Assembly (NCBI GenBank): GCA_963626805.1
Contig: CAVFXS010000056.1
Location: 61,541 to 125,540 of the forward strand
From: CAG-632 sp963626805
Lineage (GTDB): Bacteria; Bacillota; Clostridia; Lachnospirales; Lachnospiraceae
Direction: 5' to 3'
Length of the DNA stretch: 64,000 nucleotides
The translations under genes and the position numbers were made by a program. The notes beneath the pieces were generated by a model, which worked only from the letters and a program-made list of their open reading frames with translations, had not been told where the DNA came from and searched no databases. This document shows positions 17,710 through 27,107 of this stretch, piece by piece. Numbering within the stretch: the first letter of the stretch is position 1; each line of letters starts with the position of its first letter.

Positions 17710-18868
17710 TTCTTTCTCCTTCTATTCCCTGAAATACCTGTTCCAGCTCTCCGATCAGATCTTCCGCACTCTCAATTCCGACAGATAACCGGAGCGTGCA
17801 TTCCGTAATTCCGTTTTTATCCCGGAGTTCCTTCGGCACATCCGCATGGGTCTGTGTCACCGGATATGTGATCAGAGTTTCCACACCACCAAGGCTCTCT
17901 GCAAATTTAATCATGTGTACCCGGTTCAATACCTCCTTCGCATCCTCCGCTTCCTTCATCTGGAAGGTCAGCATTGCACCGAAGCCTCGTGCCTGCTTTT
18001 TCATGATCTCATGTCCCGGATGTTCCTCAAGTCCCGGATAGATCACCTCTGCTACGAGCGACTGTTCCTTTAACCATCTGGCGACCCGGATGGCATTTTC
18101 CTGTGCCCGCTTCATACGGATACCAAGTGTTTTAATCCCGCGCAGGATCAGCCAGCTGTCAAACGGAGCCAGTCCCGTTCCATTGGTCTTAATGATGAAT
18201 CTTAATTTTTCATCCAGTTCCTCCCGGTTCGTGACCAGAAAGCCTGCCAGCGTATCATTATGGCCTCCGAGATATTTGGTTCCGCTGTGTACAACGATAT
18301 CTGCGCCCAGTGTCAACGGGTTCTGCAGATATGGAGACAGGAAGGTATTATCCACGATCAGAAGCAGATGATGCTTCTTTGCCTTCTCCGCCAGTGCTGC
18401 AAGATCTGTCACACGCATCATCGGATTCGTGGGTGTTTCCACATAGATTGCCTTTGTTGTCTCATTTATATAGTCTTCCACATTTCCCTGACTGCAGTCA
18501 AGACTGGAAAATGTAATTCCGTTCTTTGCAGATATATGCTGAAACAGACGGATACTTCCGCCATACAGATCGGAGTCCATTACAATATGATCCCCAGGTT
18601 GAAAGAGTTCCATTAAGGTTGTAATCGCCGCCATACCGGTTGAAAATGCCAGTGCTGAAATTCCGTTTTCCAGAGACGCTACCATTTTCTCCAGATGCTC
18701 TCTGGTCGGATTCTGAAGCCGACTGTAATCAAAGCCTGTGCTCTGATTTACACCCGGATGTGCATAGGTAGCTGTCTGATAGATCGGATAACTGATTGCT
18801 CCATAGTGATTTACATTTCCTTCGTCTTCCTCTAAGTGAAGACACTTGGTGTCAAGACCTCTTTCCAT
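17690..18868 (-). CDS. Cystathionine gamma-synthase/lyase family PLP enzyme
   Basis: Cys/Met metabolism PLP-dependent enzyme of 392 residues. The PLP-binding lysine is in SGTKYLGGHND, and ETPTNPMMRVTDL and TYPVTQTHADVP are family blocks. Reactions in this family include cystathionine gamma-synthase (MetB), cystathionine lyase (MetC or MccB) and O-acylhomoserine sulfhydrylase; sequence reading alone does not decide. Coupling with a MalY/PatB beta-lyase makes a gamma-synthase role the simplest guess. The gene pair lies between spoIVB and spo0A, two genes usually adjacent in Clostridia. Confidence 0.85.
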   Translation of the reverse strand: MERGLDTKCLHLEEDEGNVNHYGAISYPIYQTATYAHPGVNQSTGFDYSRLQNPTREHLEKMVASLENGISALAFSTGMAAITTLMELFQPGDHIVMDSDLYGGSIRLFQHISAKNGITFSSLDCSQGNVEDYINETTKAIYVETPTNPMMRVTDLAALAEKAKKHHLLLIVDNTFLSPYLQNPLTLGADIVVHSGTKYLGGHNDTLAGFLVTNREELDEKLRFIIKTNGTGLAPFDSWLILRGIKTLGIRMKRAQENAIRVARWLKEQSLVAEVIYPGLEEHPGHEIMKKQARGFGAMLTFQMKEAEDAKEVLNRVHMIKFAESLGGVETLITYPVTQTHADVPKELRDKNGITECTLRLSVGIESAEDLIGELEQVFQGIEGERNGRTKS

Positions 18869-18936
18869 TGAAATTCCTCCATTCGTCTGTCTCTCGTCTT
18901 TTTATTCCTATTGTTTTAGTATGATTTATAGACTTT

Positions 18937-18965
18937 ATTATACAGGATATCCCGCATATTGCGTA
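18937..18965 (-). promoter_or_regulatory. Candidate promoter for the metB/patB pair
   Basis: A perfect TATAAT (18937-18942) lies 17 bases from a weak TACGCA (18960-18965) on the minus strand. No SAM riboswitch or T-box fold was recognised in the 70-base leader. Confidence 0.4.
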
Positions 18966-19022
18966 ATTCTTTCTTCCTTATGTCCGCTATAGTTTTTTCC
19001 AATACCTGCCATTTTAAATTTC

Positions 19023-19058
19023 AAAAAGCCGATATTGTGAGCAAGCTCCCATATCGGC
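19023..19058 (-). terminator. Intrinsic terminator of spoIVB
   Basis: A long hairpin at 19028-19058 (outer arms GCCGATAT/ATATCGGC, inner arms GAGC/GCTC) is followed by TTTTT on the minus strand. It lies about 30 bases past the spoIVB stop. Confidence 0.88.
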
Positions 19059-19089
19059 CTATTTCTCGTGTCTGCCGTTTTTCCAGATC

Positions 19090-20307
19090 CTACAACATGT
19101 TTTCGATAAAAATCCCGTATCCTCTGGTCGGGTCATTGACAAATACATGGGTTACCGCACCCACAAGCTTCCCATCCTGCAGAATCGGACTGCCACTCAT
19201 TCCCTGAATAATACCGCCTGTCAGATTTAAAAGCTCCGGATCCGTCACCCGGATTTCCAGTCCTTTCGTTATATTGATTCCACTCATGTTGACCTTTGTG
19301 ATCTCTATTTCATAATCCTTCATCTCACCGGATATATCCGAATGCAGCCACGCGGTTCCCGGCTGAATCTCCTGCTTTAATGCGATCGGTATGGCGTTCC
19401 CTCCGGTAAATGCCGGGAGATGCTCCGGCTCCGTAATGGTTCCCGTAATACCGCTTTCCGAGTTTCCCTGAATCTCTCCGAGATACCCCTGTTCCGAATA
19501 ATCCACGCATCCGGTTACGGAACCGGGTGTGCCGCTGCTTCCCTTTACAATTCCAAGCACACTGGCCCTTCTCAGCTCTCCATGCTCCAGCTGGATCAAT
19601 TCTCCGGTATCCACATCATTGACTCCATGCCCCAGGGCTCCGAACTTGGTTCCCATAATATAGGTCAGGGTGCCGATTCCCTGCAGGTCATCCCGCACCC
19701 AGATACCTGCTTTATAGCTTCCATCCGCAGATAATACCGGTTTTACCTTCACTTCTATCTCTGTATCCTTTCTCTGCACATCCATACATAGATCCTCTCC
19801 TGCCGACCCCTCGATTGCCTCGATCAATGCTTCCTTATCTGATACAGTCTCTCCATTCACAGACTTAATATAATCCCCCGGCTGTAAGATACTCTCTGCC
19901 GGCTCCTTCTCCACTCCGTCTGCCCCCGGAATCTTTCCGGTATCAATTACCATAACACCATCGGTATTCATATAAATACCGGTGGAGTATCCGCATGGGA
20001 TTGCATATGCCTCTTCTATCGCCTCCACCTGAACCGTCTTTAACGGAATCCAGCCAAACAGCCGCACCTGCATTTCATAGGATCCGGTATTCCAGGCTGT
20101 CAGTGTAAACGGATCCTGCAGGTTCCATCTGGCATCTGCGGTTTTTACCTCTGCATTTGCCGGAATAGAGAAGTCAAACTCTTCCTTATCCCCCGCGATA
20201 ATCTGTATATGACTGGGAATACAGGTCTTGTAATACTCTATCCATCCAAGACCCGACAGCGGAAATAATGCCGCAAATATGAATATCCAGACTATATTAC
20301 GTTTCAT
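19090..20307 (-). CDS. spoIVB: SpoIVB serine peptidase
   Basis: Forespore-secreted PDZ serine protease that signals across the intermembrane space to trigger pro-sigma-K processing. A single N-terminal membrane segment (IVWIFIFAALFPLSGLGWI) is followed by a PDZ-like domain (GDYIKSVNGETVSDKEALIEAI) and a trypsin-like S55 domain. The catalytic Ser lies in IIQGMSGSPIL and a histidine in GALGHGVND; both are intact. Length 405 is typical. It follows recN, as in most endospore formers, but is separated from it by a terminator and an A-rich leader with short repeats. Confidence 0.96.
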   Translation of the reverse strand: MKRNIVWIFIFAALFPLSGLGWIEYYKTCIPSHIQIIAGDKEEFDFSIPANAEVKTADARWNLQDPFTLTAWNTGSYEMQVRLFGWIPLKTVQVEAIEEAYAIPCGYSTGIYMNTDGVMVIDTGKIPGADGVEKEPAESILQPGDYIKSVNGETVSDKEALIEAIEGSAGEDLCMDVQRKDTEIEVKVKPVLSADGSYKAGIWVRDDLQGIGTLTYIMGTKFGALGHGVNDVDTGELIQLEHGELRRASVLGIVKGSSGTPGSVTGCVDYSEQGYLGEIQGNSESGITGTITEPEHLPAFTGGNAIPIALKQEIQPGTAWLHSDISGEMKDYEIEITKVNMSGINITKGLEIRVTDPELLNLTGGIIQGMSGSPILQDGKLVGAVTHVFVNDPTRGYGIFIENML

Positions 20308-20320
20308 GCTATCCTGACTC

Positions 20321-20365
20321 CTTTCCTGTTTTATTTTCCTGTTTTATTTTCCTGTTTTGTTTTTT
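20321..20365 (-). repeat. Tandem 13-bp A-rich repeat in the spoIVB leader
   Basis: On the transcript strand the unit CAGGAAAATAAAA occurs twice and then partly a third time, ending in the AGGAAAGGAG ribosome site of spoIVB. Each unit carries an AGGA core. The surrounding leader from about 20308 to 20430 contains very few pyrimidines. Confidence 0.7.
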
Positions 20366-20464
20366 ACTGTTTCCTTTGCTTTTAATTTTTGTTCCTGGTT
20401 TTTTATTTTTAAATCTTCTTACTACTTTTTGATTTTCCCTACTTCCTGTTCTTTTTATCACGAT

Positions 20465-20502
20465 AAAAAAGAACAGATGACCTTTACAGGTTTCATCTGT
20501 TC
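20465..20502 (-). terminator. Intrinsic terminator downstream of recN
   Basis: Arms GAACAGATGA and TCATCTGTTC (20471-20480 and 20493-20502) form the hairpin, with TTTTTT following on the minus strand. A second, overlapping inverted repeat of TGTTCTTTTTATC type (about 20449-20475) could form an alternative fold. Confidence 0.85.
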
Positions 20503-20531
20503 TTAGTGTCTTCGATTCTGTCGAAAATCAA

Positions 20532-22217
20532 TCAGTATATTTTTGTACGTTTTGCCAGTTCTTTCATTTCAGCTGCGCTTTCCAGCACAGAATCAGTGAT
20601 TTCCACGCCGCCTAACATTCTGGCAATTTCTGCAATGGTTGCTTCTTCCTGTAACCGTTCAATTCCGGTGATCGTCTTCTGGTCGATCACCTGTTTTTCG
20701 ATTTTAAAATGAGCATCTGCCATGGCTGCAATCTGCGGTAAATGACTGATACAGATTACCTGATGCTTCATTGCGATTGCCGATAATTTCTCGGATACCT
20801 TCTGCGCAGTTCTTCCGCTGATTCCCACATCAATTTCATCAAAAATCAGTGTATCAATATCATCCTCTTCTGCCAGACAGGATTTGACCGCCAGCATGAT
20901 TCTGGATAATTCACCACCGGAAGCAACCTCCCACAGCGGTTTCACCGGTTCTCCCACATTCGTGGAGATCATGAAATATCCTTCCTCCATACCTCTGACC
21001 GTAGGCTGCTCCAGCTGCTGAAATTCCATACGGAAATCCACATTCTGAAAATTCAGATCCTGCAACGCTTCGGTAATCATTTCTGTCAGGGTATCTGCTG
21101 CAGCTCTTCTCGCATCGGATACTTCTTTTGCATATCGCATATAATCCTGTAATGCCTTTTCACAGTCTGCATTCAATGTCTCCCGATAGGTTTCATAATC
21201 GACGAACTTCTCATATTCTGCCTGCTTCTTCTCCAGATAATCCAGAACATCCGAAATCGTCCGTCCATATTTTGCCTCCAGATTATGAATCAGATCCAGT
21301 CTGGTCTCCACCGTCCGGAACTGCTCCGCATCAAAGGTCATCTCGGTCATATAATCCGCCAGCTCCCGGTTAAAATCATTTAACAGGCTGTCTATCGTAG
21401 CAAGCTGTTCCTGCAGACCCAGCAGCTCTGAGTCATACTCTGCTGCCTTATTCAGCTCCCCACAGGCACGGCCGATCTGATTGCCGCCGCTTTCCGGCTG
21501 CTCATATCCGGTGATCCCGTAAACCTGACTGATTCGTTCCATGATCTGTCTGCTGTTTACCATCCTGCGGTACTCTGCTTCCAGCTGTTCCTCTTCCTCC
21601 GGCTGCAGATCTGCCTCTTCAATCTCATGAATCTCAAACAATGCGAAATCCATCTGCCGCTTTCTGGTTTCCTCATCAAGCTCACCGGTTTTCAGTTCAT
21701 CCCGCAGCTTGGCATATATGGTATAACTCTTCTCCATATTCTTTTTACATTCATCAATCTTATCATGACCGAACCGATCCAAAATATTCAGATGATTTGA
21801 TTTTTTCAGCAATGACTGATGCTCATGCTGTGAATGGATATCGATCAGAAGTCCGGCAATCTCTTTTAACCTTCCCACTGTTACCATCTCATCATTTACC
21901 TTATTGACTGTACGATTCGGATAGATTCTCCGGCTAATGATCAGAACATTCTCCTCCGTCATCGGAAGCTCCAGTGATTCCAATGCCTTTCTGGTCTGTG
22001 GCTTGGTTATTTCAAATAACAGCTCTACCAGTCCGTATTCTGCACCTTCCCGAAGCATCTCTTTCCCGGTTCTGCCACCTAATGCCGTCGTGACTGCCCC
22101 CAGAATAATAGACTTTCCCGCACCGGTCTCACCGGTCAGAATATTCAGACCTTCTTCAAAATTCACATCCAGTTCATCGATCAGTGCCATATTTTTAATA
22201 TGTAGATTCTGTAGCAT
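20532..22217 (-). CDS. recN: DNA repair protein RecN
   Basis: SMC-like ATPase recruited early to double-strand breaks. It starts MLQNLHIKNMALIDELDVNFEEG with Walker A GETGAGKSIIL, has a central coiled-coil region of about 300 residues, and ends with the ABC signature ASGGELSRIMLAVK and Walker B DTLIFDEIDVGISG. Length 561 is normal. It is the last gene of the asp23/nusB-to-recN string and is followed by a strong terminator. Confidence 0.97.
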   Translation of the reverse strand: MLQNLHIKNMALIDELDVNFEEGLNILTGETGAGKSIILGAVTTALGGRTGKEMLREGAEYGLVELLFEITKPQTRKALESLELPMTEENVLIISRRIYPNRTVNKVNDEMVTVGRLKEIAGLLIDIHSQHEHQSLLKKSNHLNILDRFGHDKIDECKKNMEKSYTIYAKLRDELKTGELDEETRKRQMDFALFEIHEIEEADLQPEEEEQLEAEYRRMVNSRQIMERISQVYGITGYEQPESGGNQIGRACGELNKAAEYDSELLGLQEQLATIDSLLNDFNRELADYMTEMTFDAEQFRTVETRLDLIHNLEAKYGRTISDVLDYLEKKQAEYEKFVDYETYRETLNADCEKALQDYMRYAKEVSDARRAAADTLTEMITEALQDLNFQNVDFRMEFQQLEQPTVRGMEEGYFMISTNVGEPVKPLWEVASGGELSRIMLAVKSCLAEEDDIDTLIFDEIDVGISGRTAQKVSEKLSAIAMKHQVICISHLPQIAAMADAHFKIEKQVIDQKTITGIERLQEEATIAEIARMLGGVEITDSVLESAAEMKELAKRTKIY

Positions 22218-22234
22218 ATGTTCTCCTCCAGCTT

Positions 22235-22693
22235 CTATAGGTCACTGTATGCAGTTTTCTCTATATTGGCAATGACATTGGCAGACATTTCCTTTGACCT
22301 TGCAACTGCGATGATCGTATCATCACCGGCAATGCATCCCATTAGGCCATTGATATCTAGATTATCCAGTGCTGCTGCGACTGCCATCGCCACACCGGAC
22401 ACTGTTTTGATCACAATTAAATTCTCAGAGGACTCCATAGTCAGGATACCGGCTGCCAGTACCTGTCGATATTTCTTCCAGATATCGATGTCCTGCGGCT
22501 GCTGCAGTGCATACTTCGGTTTTCCGGAATCCGTGGTGATCTTCGTCAGCTTCAGCTCCCGGATATCTCTGGATATCGTTGCCTGTGTATTCCGGAACCC
22601 TGCCTGCGTCAAAAGCTCCGACAGCTCCTCCTGTGTCATAATATCATATTGTTCGATTAGCTCAATAATCTTTGATTGTCTTGCTGATTTCAT
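22235..22693 (-). CDS. argR: Arginine repressor ArgR
   Basis: Arginine-responsive hexameric regulator. The N-terminal winged helix (AGFRNTQATISRDIRELKL) is the ArgR DNA-binding domain, and the C-terminal oligomerisation/arginine-binding domain has the GCIAGDDTIIAV motif with the two aspartates that contact arginine. Length 152 is standard. It abuts nadK upstream and precedes recN by 17 bases, a conserved clostridial arrangement. Confidence 0.96.
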   Translation of the reverse strand: MKSARQSKIIELIEQYDIMTQEELSELLTQAGFRNTQATISRDIRELKLTKITTDSGKPKYALQQPQDIDIWKKYRQVLAAGILTMESSENLIVIKTVSGVAMAVAAALDNLDINGLMGCIAGDDTIIAVARSKEMSANVIANIEKTAYSDL

Positions 22694-23530
22694 CTAACGC
22701 TCCCGTTCTCCCATTTTACTGCGAAGTATCTCGTAGAAACTGGTGTCATATATTTTTACCAATCGTGTTATTTCTTCTGCTTTGCGGATTACGATCCGGT
22801 CTCCCGGCTGCAGCTCCTCATAGCCTCTGCCGTCAAAGGTCGCAATTGCTTCCTCCTTCTGACTCTTACGCTTCGGTACGATCTCCACTTCAATCACATC
22901 CTCCGCCGAGAACACAACACTCTTACTGGTCAGAGAATGCGGAGAAACCGGTGTTACCAGAATCAGACTGGCTCTCGGACTGACGATCGGACCTCCGGCT
23001 GACATATTATATGCGGTGGATCCTGTCGGTGTCGAAATGATCACACCGTCTGCCTCATATACATCCAGAAGCTCTCCGTTCACATAGATCCGCAGACAGA
23101 TAATTCTTGAAAATCCGGATCTGGCAATTACAATATCATTCAGCGCGGTCGCAGCCGCTGTTTCTTTGGAATCCCTGTAAATCTTACCCTGGATCTTCAT
23201 CCGTTCTTCGATCCGGTACTGATCCTTTAGTAATGCATCCAGTGCCTCTTCCATATTGCATGGATCCACATCCGCCATAAAGCCCATGGTGCCGAGATTG
23301 ATTCCTATCATCGGAATCTCCCGGCTGCTCAAATGACTGGCCGCCAACAGCATGGTACCGTCACCACCCAGAACAATTGCTATATCCACATTGCAATCTG
23401 CCGGAATGTTATCACCATCCACACAGATCTGTGCATCTCCGCCATGCATTTCAATATAGTCCCGGACTCTTCCGGCCAATATTAAATTCTCGTCCTTTGT
23501 GGAATTTGCCACAATTAAAAACGTTTTCAT
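22694..23530 (-). CDS. nadK: NAD kinase
   Basis: ATP-NAD kinase producing NADP. The GGDGTML motif (VLGGDGTMLLAA) and the conserved TPTGSTAYNMSAGGPIV block are present. The ATG at 23528-23530 is preferred over the in-frame TTG one codon earlier because it sits 7 bases from AGGA. The protein is then 278 residues. The stop codon directly adjoins the argR start, so the two are probably translationally coupled. Confidence 0.96.
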   Translation of the reverse strand: MKTFLIVANSTKDENLILAGRVRDYIEMHGGDAQICVDGDNIPADCNVDIAIVLGGDGTMLLAASHLSSREIPMIGINLGTMGFMADVDPCNMEEALDALLKDQYRIEERMKIQGKIYRDSKETAAATALNDIVIARSGFSRIICLRIYVNGELLDVYEADGVIISTPTGSTAYNMSAGGPIVSPRASLILVTPVSPHSLTSKSVVFSAEDVIEVEIVPKRKSQKEEAIATFDGRGYEELQPGDRIVIRKAEEITRLVKIYDTSFYEILRSKMGERER

Positions 23531-23551
23531 CAAACATTCCTTTCCGGTCGA

Positions 23552-24352
23552 TTATGCAAGGTCCCGATGCGATTCCTCTACTACCTCAGCTGCATTCAGT
23601 GCTACCGCCTCCGCCTCCACACTCTTTGTCATATGAAGCAGATACTCTATATTGCCCTCCGGACCTTTGATCGGAGAATAGTCCAGATGCAGAAGCTTAA
23701 ATTCAATTGATTCTGCATAGTTCATGACCATCTCGATCACCTCCAGATGCACACTCTTGTCACGGACGACACCCTTCTTACCAACCTTTTCTCTTCCTGC
23801 CTCAAACTGCGGTTTAATCAGGCAGACCAGCTCACCATCCTCGGTCATCAGTTCCTTTACCGGACCTAATACCTTGGTCAGGGAAATAAACGATACATCA
23901 ATGGATACAAATGCAGGTCTTTCTGCAATATCCTCCGGAGTCACATAACGGATGTTGGTTTTCTCCATACATACCACCCGCTCATCATTCCGCAGCTTCC
24001 AGTCCAGCTGTCCGTGACCGACATCTACGGAATATACCTTTACCGCTCCGTTCTGAAGCATACAGTCCGTAAACCCACCGGTAGATGCACCGACATCCAT
24101 GCAGACCTTTCCCTCCAGCCGGACCCCGAATCGGTCCATGGCCTTCTCCAGCTTCAGTCCGCCGCGGCTTACATACTTCAGTGTATGTCCCTTTACCTCC
24201 AGCTTCACCTTCTCAGAATCGAAGGTCGTTCCTGCTTTATCCTCACGCTGTCCGTCCACAAATACGATTCCGGACATAATAATTGCTTTTGCTTTTTCAC
24301 GGGATGTGGCAAAGCCCTGTTCTACTAACATGACATCAAGTCGTTGTTTCAT
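23552..24352 (-). CDS. tlyA: TlyA-family rRNA methyltransferase
   Basis: An N-terminal S4 RNA-binding domain (RLDVMLVEQGFATSREKAKA) is followed by an FtsJ-like methyltransferase with the SAM motif MDVGASTGGFTDCML and KPQFEAGREKV. Family members methylate 2'-O positions in 16S and 23S rRNA; the old hemolysin name is historical. Length 266 is usual. The ATG overlaps the dxs stop by 4 bases, showing tight coupling. Confidence 0.93.
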   Translation of the reverse strand: MKQRLDVMLVEQGFATSREKAKAIIMSGIVFVDGQREDKAGTTFDSEKVKLEVKGHTLKYVSRGGLKLEKAMDRFGVRLEGKVCMDVGASTGGFTDCMLQNGAVKVYSVDVGHGQLDWKLRNDERVVCMEKTNIRYVTPEDIAERPAFVSIDVSFISLTKVLGPVKELMTEDGELVCLIKPQFEAGREKVGKKGVVRDKSVHLEVIEMVMNYAESIEFKLLHLDYSPIKGPEGNIEYLLHMTKSVEAEAVALNAAEVVEESHRDLA

Positions 24353-26214
24353 CTTTCCAGCCTCTCCTGAATCTCTTTCGCTACGTGTTCACCATTCATT
24401 CCAAGCATTGCCCGGAGCTGTGAAATACTTCCCTGTTCCACAAACTGATCCGGTATTGCAACCCCATATACCTGAACCTTCGCCTGTTTCTTTAATAAAT
24501 AAGCCGCAACTGCCTCTCCGTATCCTCCGGAATATACATTTTCTTCCATCGTACAGATCAGAGAATGTGTCTCTGCCAGTGTATCTAACAGCTGCTTATC
24601 CAGCGGCTTTACAAATCTTGCATTGATCAGGGATGCATGAATCCCCGCCTGTTCCAGACACGCACAGGTCCTCTCTGCCTCTTCCAGCATATTGCCGACT
24701 GCCAGAATCGCCACCTGTTCACCCTTCTGCAGCCATTCGCTTCTACCATAGATAATTGGCTCCCGCTTTTCTGCCCAATGATCATAGGCGGTTCCTCTCG
24801 GATAGCGGATGGCAATCGGACCCGGATAGCTGACTGCAAAATCCATAGCCTCCTCCAGCTCATACCGATTCTTCGGAGAAAGAATTGTCATATTCGGGAT
24901 TCCTGACAAATACGTAATATCAAAAATTCCCTGATGTGTCGAGCCATCCGCTCCTACCAGACCAGACCGATCAATTGCGAAGATCACATGCAGATTCTGA
25001 ATACATACGTCATGCAGAATCTGATCATACGCACGCTGTAAAAAAGATGAATAGACAGCTACAACCGGAAGCATACCGGCCGCAGCAAGTCCCGCCGCAA
25101 AGGTAACTGCATGCTGTTCCGCAATTCCCACATCAAAAAAACGTTCCGGATACTGACTCCGAAACCGCTTCAGCCCTGTACCCTCCGCCATGGCGGCCGT
25201 AATTGCTACCAGTCGTGGATTCTGCTCTGCCAGCGTTATGATTTTTCTTGCAAAAATATCCGTATAATCCGGCTTCTCCTTCTTTTCCAGGATCTTGCCT
25301 GTCTCCAGATCAAACGGTGCCACTCCATGGAAATAACATGGATATTTCTCGGCATACCGATAACCTTTTCCTTTTTTCGTCTTCACATGAACCACTACAG
25401 GCCGCTGAAGCTCAATCGCCGCCACCAGCGAGTTTACCATTTCACTGATATTATGTCCGTCAATCGGACCAATATAAGTAATTCCCATATCCTCAAAATA
25501 CATCCCCGGAACAAGCAAATGCTTGATACTGTCCTTTGAACGTTTCACCGATTTCGCCAGATCATATCCGCCAATTGGAAAGTTCAGGATCGTATTTTCC
25601 ACGCCTGCCTTAAACTCATTATATGCCTGTCCGGCACGGATCTTATTCAGATAACGGCTCATACCTCCTACATTTTCGGAAATCGACATCTCATTATCAT
25701 TCAAAACGATTACCAGACTGGATTTTAGATTGGCTGCATTATTCAATGCTTCATAAGCCAGACCACCGGACAATGCACCATCACCGATTACTGCCACAAT
25801 CGACTCATCGGTTCCCATGATTTCCTTTGCCTCTGCAAATCCCAATGCAGCAGAAATAGACGTCGAGCTATGTCCGGTATTAAAACTGTCACAGGGACTC
25901 TCACCCCGCTTCGGAAATCCGCTCATGCCGCCGAATTCCCGCAGATGTTCAAACTCATCCTTTCTGCCTGTCAGGATCTTATGCGTATAGGACTGATGTC
26001 CTACATCCCAGATCAGCTTGTCCTCCGGGAAATCAAGAACCAGATGCAATGCCATTGTCAACTCTACGGTGCCCAGATTGGATGCCAGATGGCCTCCGGT
26101 CTGACTGATATGAGTTAATAAGAAATCCCGGATCTCCTGCGCCAGGATCGGATATTCGCTCTTATCCAGACGCTTAATATCATTCGGTTTTTTTATCTTA
26201 TCCAACGTGCTCAT
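24349..26214 (-). CDS. dxs: 1-deoxy-D-xylulose-5-phosphate synthase
   Basis: Thiamine-diphosphate transketolase that starts the MEP isoprenoid pathway from pyruvate and glyceraldehyde 3-phosphate. Motifs include DVGHQSYTHKILTGR, the ThDP/Mg site GDGALSGGLAYEALNNA, and the GIAEQHAVTFAAGLA block with the catalytic Glu. The 621-residue length fits. It follows the prenyltransferase ispA by 14 bases, so precursor supply and chain elongation are encoded together. Confidence 0.97.
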   Translation of the reverse strand: MSTLDKIKKPNDIKRLDKSEYPILAQEIRDFLLTHISQTGGHLASNLGTVELTMALHLVLDFPEDKLIWDVGHQSYTHKILTGRKDEFEHLREFGGMSGFPKRGESPCDSFNTGHSSTSISAALGFAEAKEIMGTDESIVAVIGDGALSGGLAYEALNNAANLKSSLVIVLNDNEMSISENVGGMSRYLNKIRAGQAYNEFKAGVENTILNFPIGGYDLAKSVKRSKDSIKHLLVPGMYFEDMGITYIGPIDGHNISEMVNSLVAAIELQRPVVVHVKTKKGKGYRYAEKYPCYFHGVAPFDLETGKILEKKEKPDYTDIFARKIITLAEQNPRLVAITAAMAEGTGLKRFRSQYPERFFDVGIAEQHAVTFAAGLAAAGMLPVVAVYSSFLQRAYDQILHDVCIQNLHVIFAIDRSGLVGADGSTHQGIFDITYLSGIPNMTILSPKNRYELEEAMDFAVSYPGPIAIRYPRGTAYDHWAEKREPIIYGRSEWLQKGEQVAILAVGNMLEEAERTCACLEQAGIHASLINARFVKPLDKQLLDTLAETHSLICTMEENVYSGGYGEAVAAYLLKKQAKVQVYGVAIPDQFVEQGSISQLRAMLGMNGEHVAKEIQERLER

Positions 26215-26228
26215 TCTAATAGCCTCTC

Positions 26229-27107
26229 TTATTTTCTGCGATTTATCAGTGATAAAATCAGTTCATGTAAAAATGTATCCTGCTGTAGAAACGCATCCAG
26301 AATTGCAACCGCCTCTTCTGATAGTTCTTTCACATCTTTCTTCGCCTGCATCAATCCGTGAAGTGTCACATAAGTGACCTTGCCATTCTCTTCATCACTG
26401 TGCAGAGGCTTTCCAAGCTCTGTCTCATTTCCCTCAATATCCAGAATATCATCCTGAATCTGGAATGCCCTTCCCACAAGACTCGCCAACCGCTCGATTT
26501 TCGTAACCTCTTCGTCCGTTGCACCACCCAGAATCGCTCCGATCATCATGGATGCTTCGATCAGGGCTCCGGTCTTATTCTCATAAATATATTCCAATTC
26601 ATCCTTTGTCAGTGGTTCCCCTGTCAATTCCACATCTGCAGTCTGTCCGCCGATCATTCCGTAGATGCCCGGCTTCCTGGTCAATATCTTATATGCCTCT
26701 GTCGCCTTCTTCAGATCCTCGGTCAGATCAAACGCCTTTGCTGCTGTCTCATATGCATAATTCAACAGGGCATCCCCTGCCAGAATTGCCATTGCCTCAC
26801 CATATACGATATGCGCCGTCTTTCTTCCTCGCCGATAATCATCATTATCCAGTGCCGGCAGATCATCATGTACCAGAGAATAGGTATGTATCATTTCAAT
26901 TGCGGCCATAAACGGTTCGATTTCCTCTCCGTTGCCACCGAACATCTTATATACCTCCTGCATCAATAGCGGACGCAGACGCTTACCGCCGGCATCCATC
27001 GTATAATTCATAGCCGCCAGTACCGTCTTTGCATATCCCTCCGGCTTCGGCATATATTTATGGATAACTGCCTCTACAGCAGTTACTTTCTCATTCAATC
27101 GTTCCAT
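26229..27107 (-). CDS. ispA: Polyprenyl diphosphate synthase (farnesyl/geranylgeranyl type)
   Basis: Trans-prenyltransferase that condenses isopentenyl units. The first aspartate-rich motif is DDLPALDNDD (residues about 87-96) and the second is FQIQDDILDIEG. Residues before the first motif suggest short products such as farnesyl diphosphate. Length 292 is typical. The gene start overlaps xseB by 17 bases. Product chain length is inferred from family resemblance. Confidence 0.94.
   Translation of the reverse strand: MERLNEKVTAVEAVIHKYMPKPEGYAKTVLAAMNYTMDAGGKRLRPLLMQEVYKMFGGNGEEIEPFMAAIEMIHTYSLVHDDLPALDNDDYRRGRKTAHIVYGEAMAILAGDALLNYAYETAAKAFDLTEDLKKATEAYKILTRKPGIYGMIGGQTADVELTGEPLTKDELEYIYENKTGALIEASMMIGAILGGATDEEVTKIERLASLVGRAFQIQDDILDIEGNETELGKPLHSDEENGKVTYVTLHGLMQAKKDVKELSEEAVAILDAFLQQDTFLHELILSLINRRK

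Noticed and set aside
18869..18936. SAM riboswitch or T-box leader for the metB-type gene
   Set aside because: The leader after the candidate promoter is only about 70 bases and shows no conserved S-box or T-box element.
20519..20525. TGTCGAA on the plus strand, a match to the Spo0A box core
   Set aside because: It lies between the recN stop and its terminator, more than 200 bases from the spoIVB start. A 7-base core occurs often by chance.
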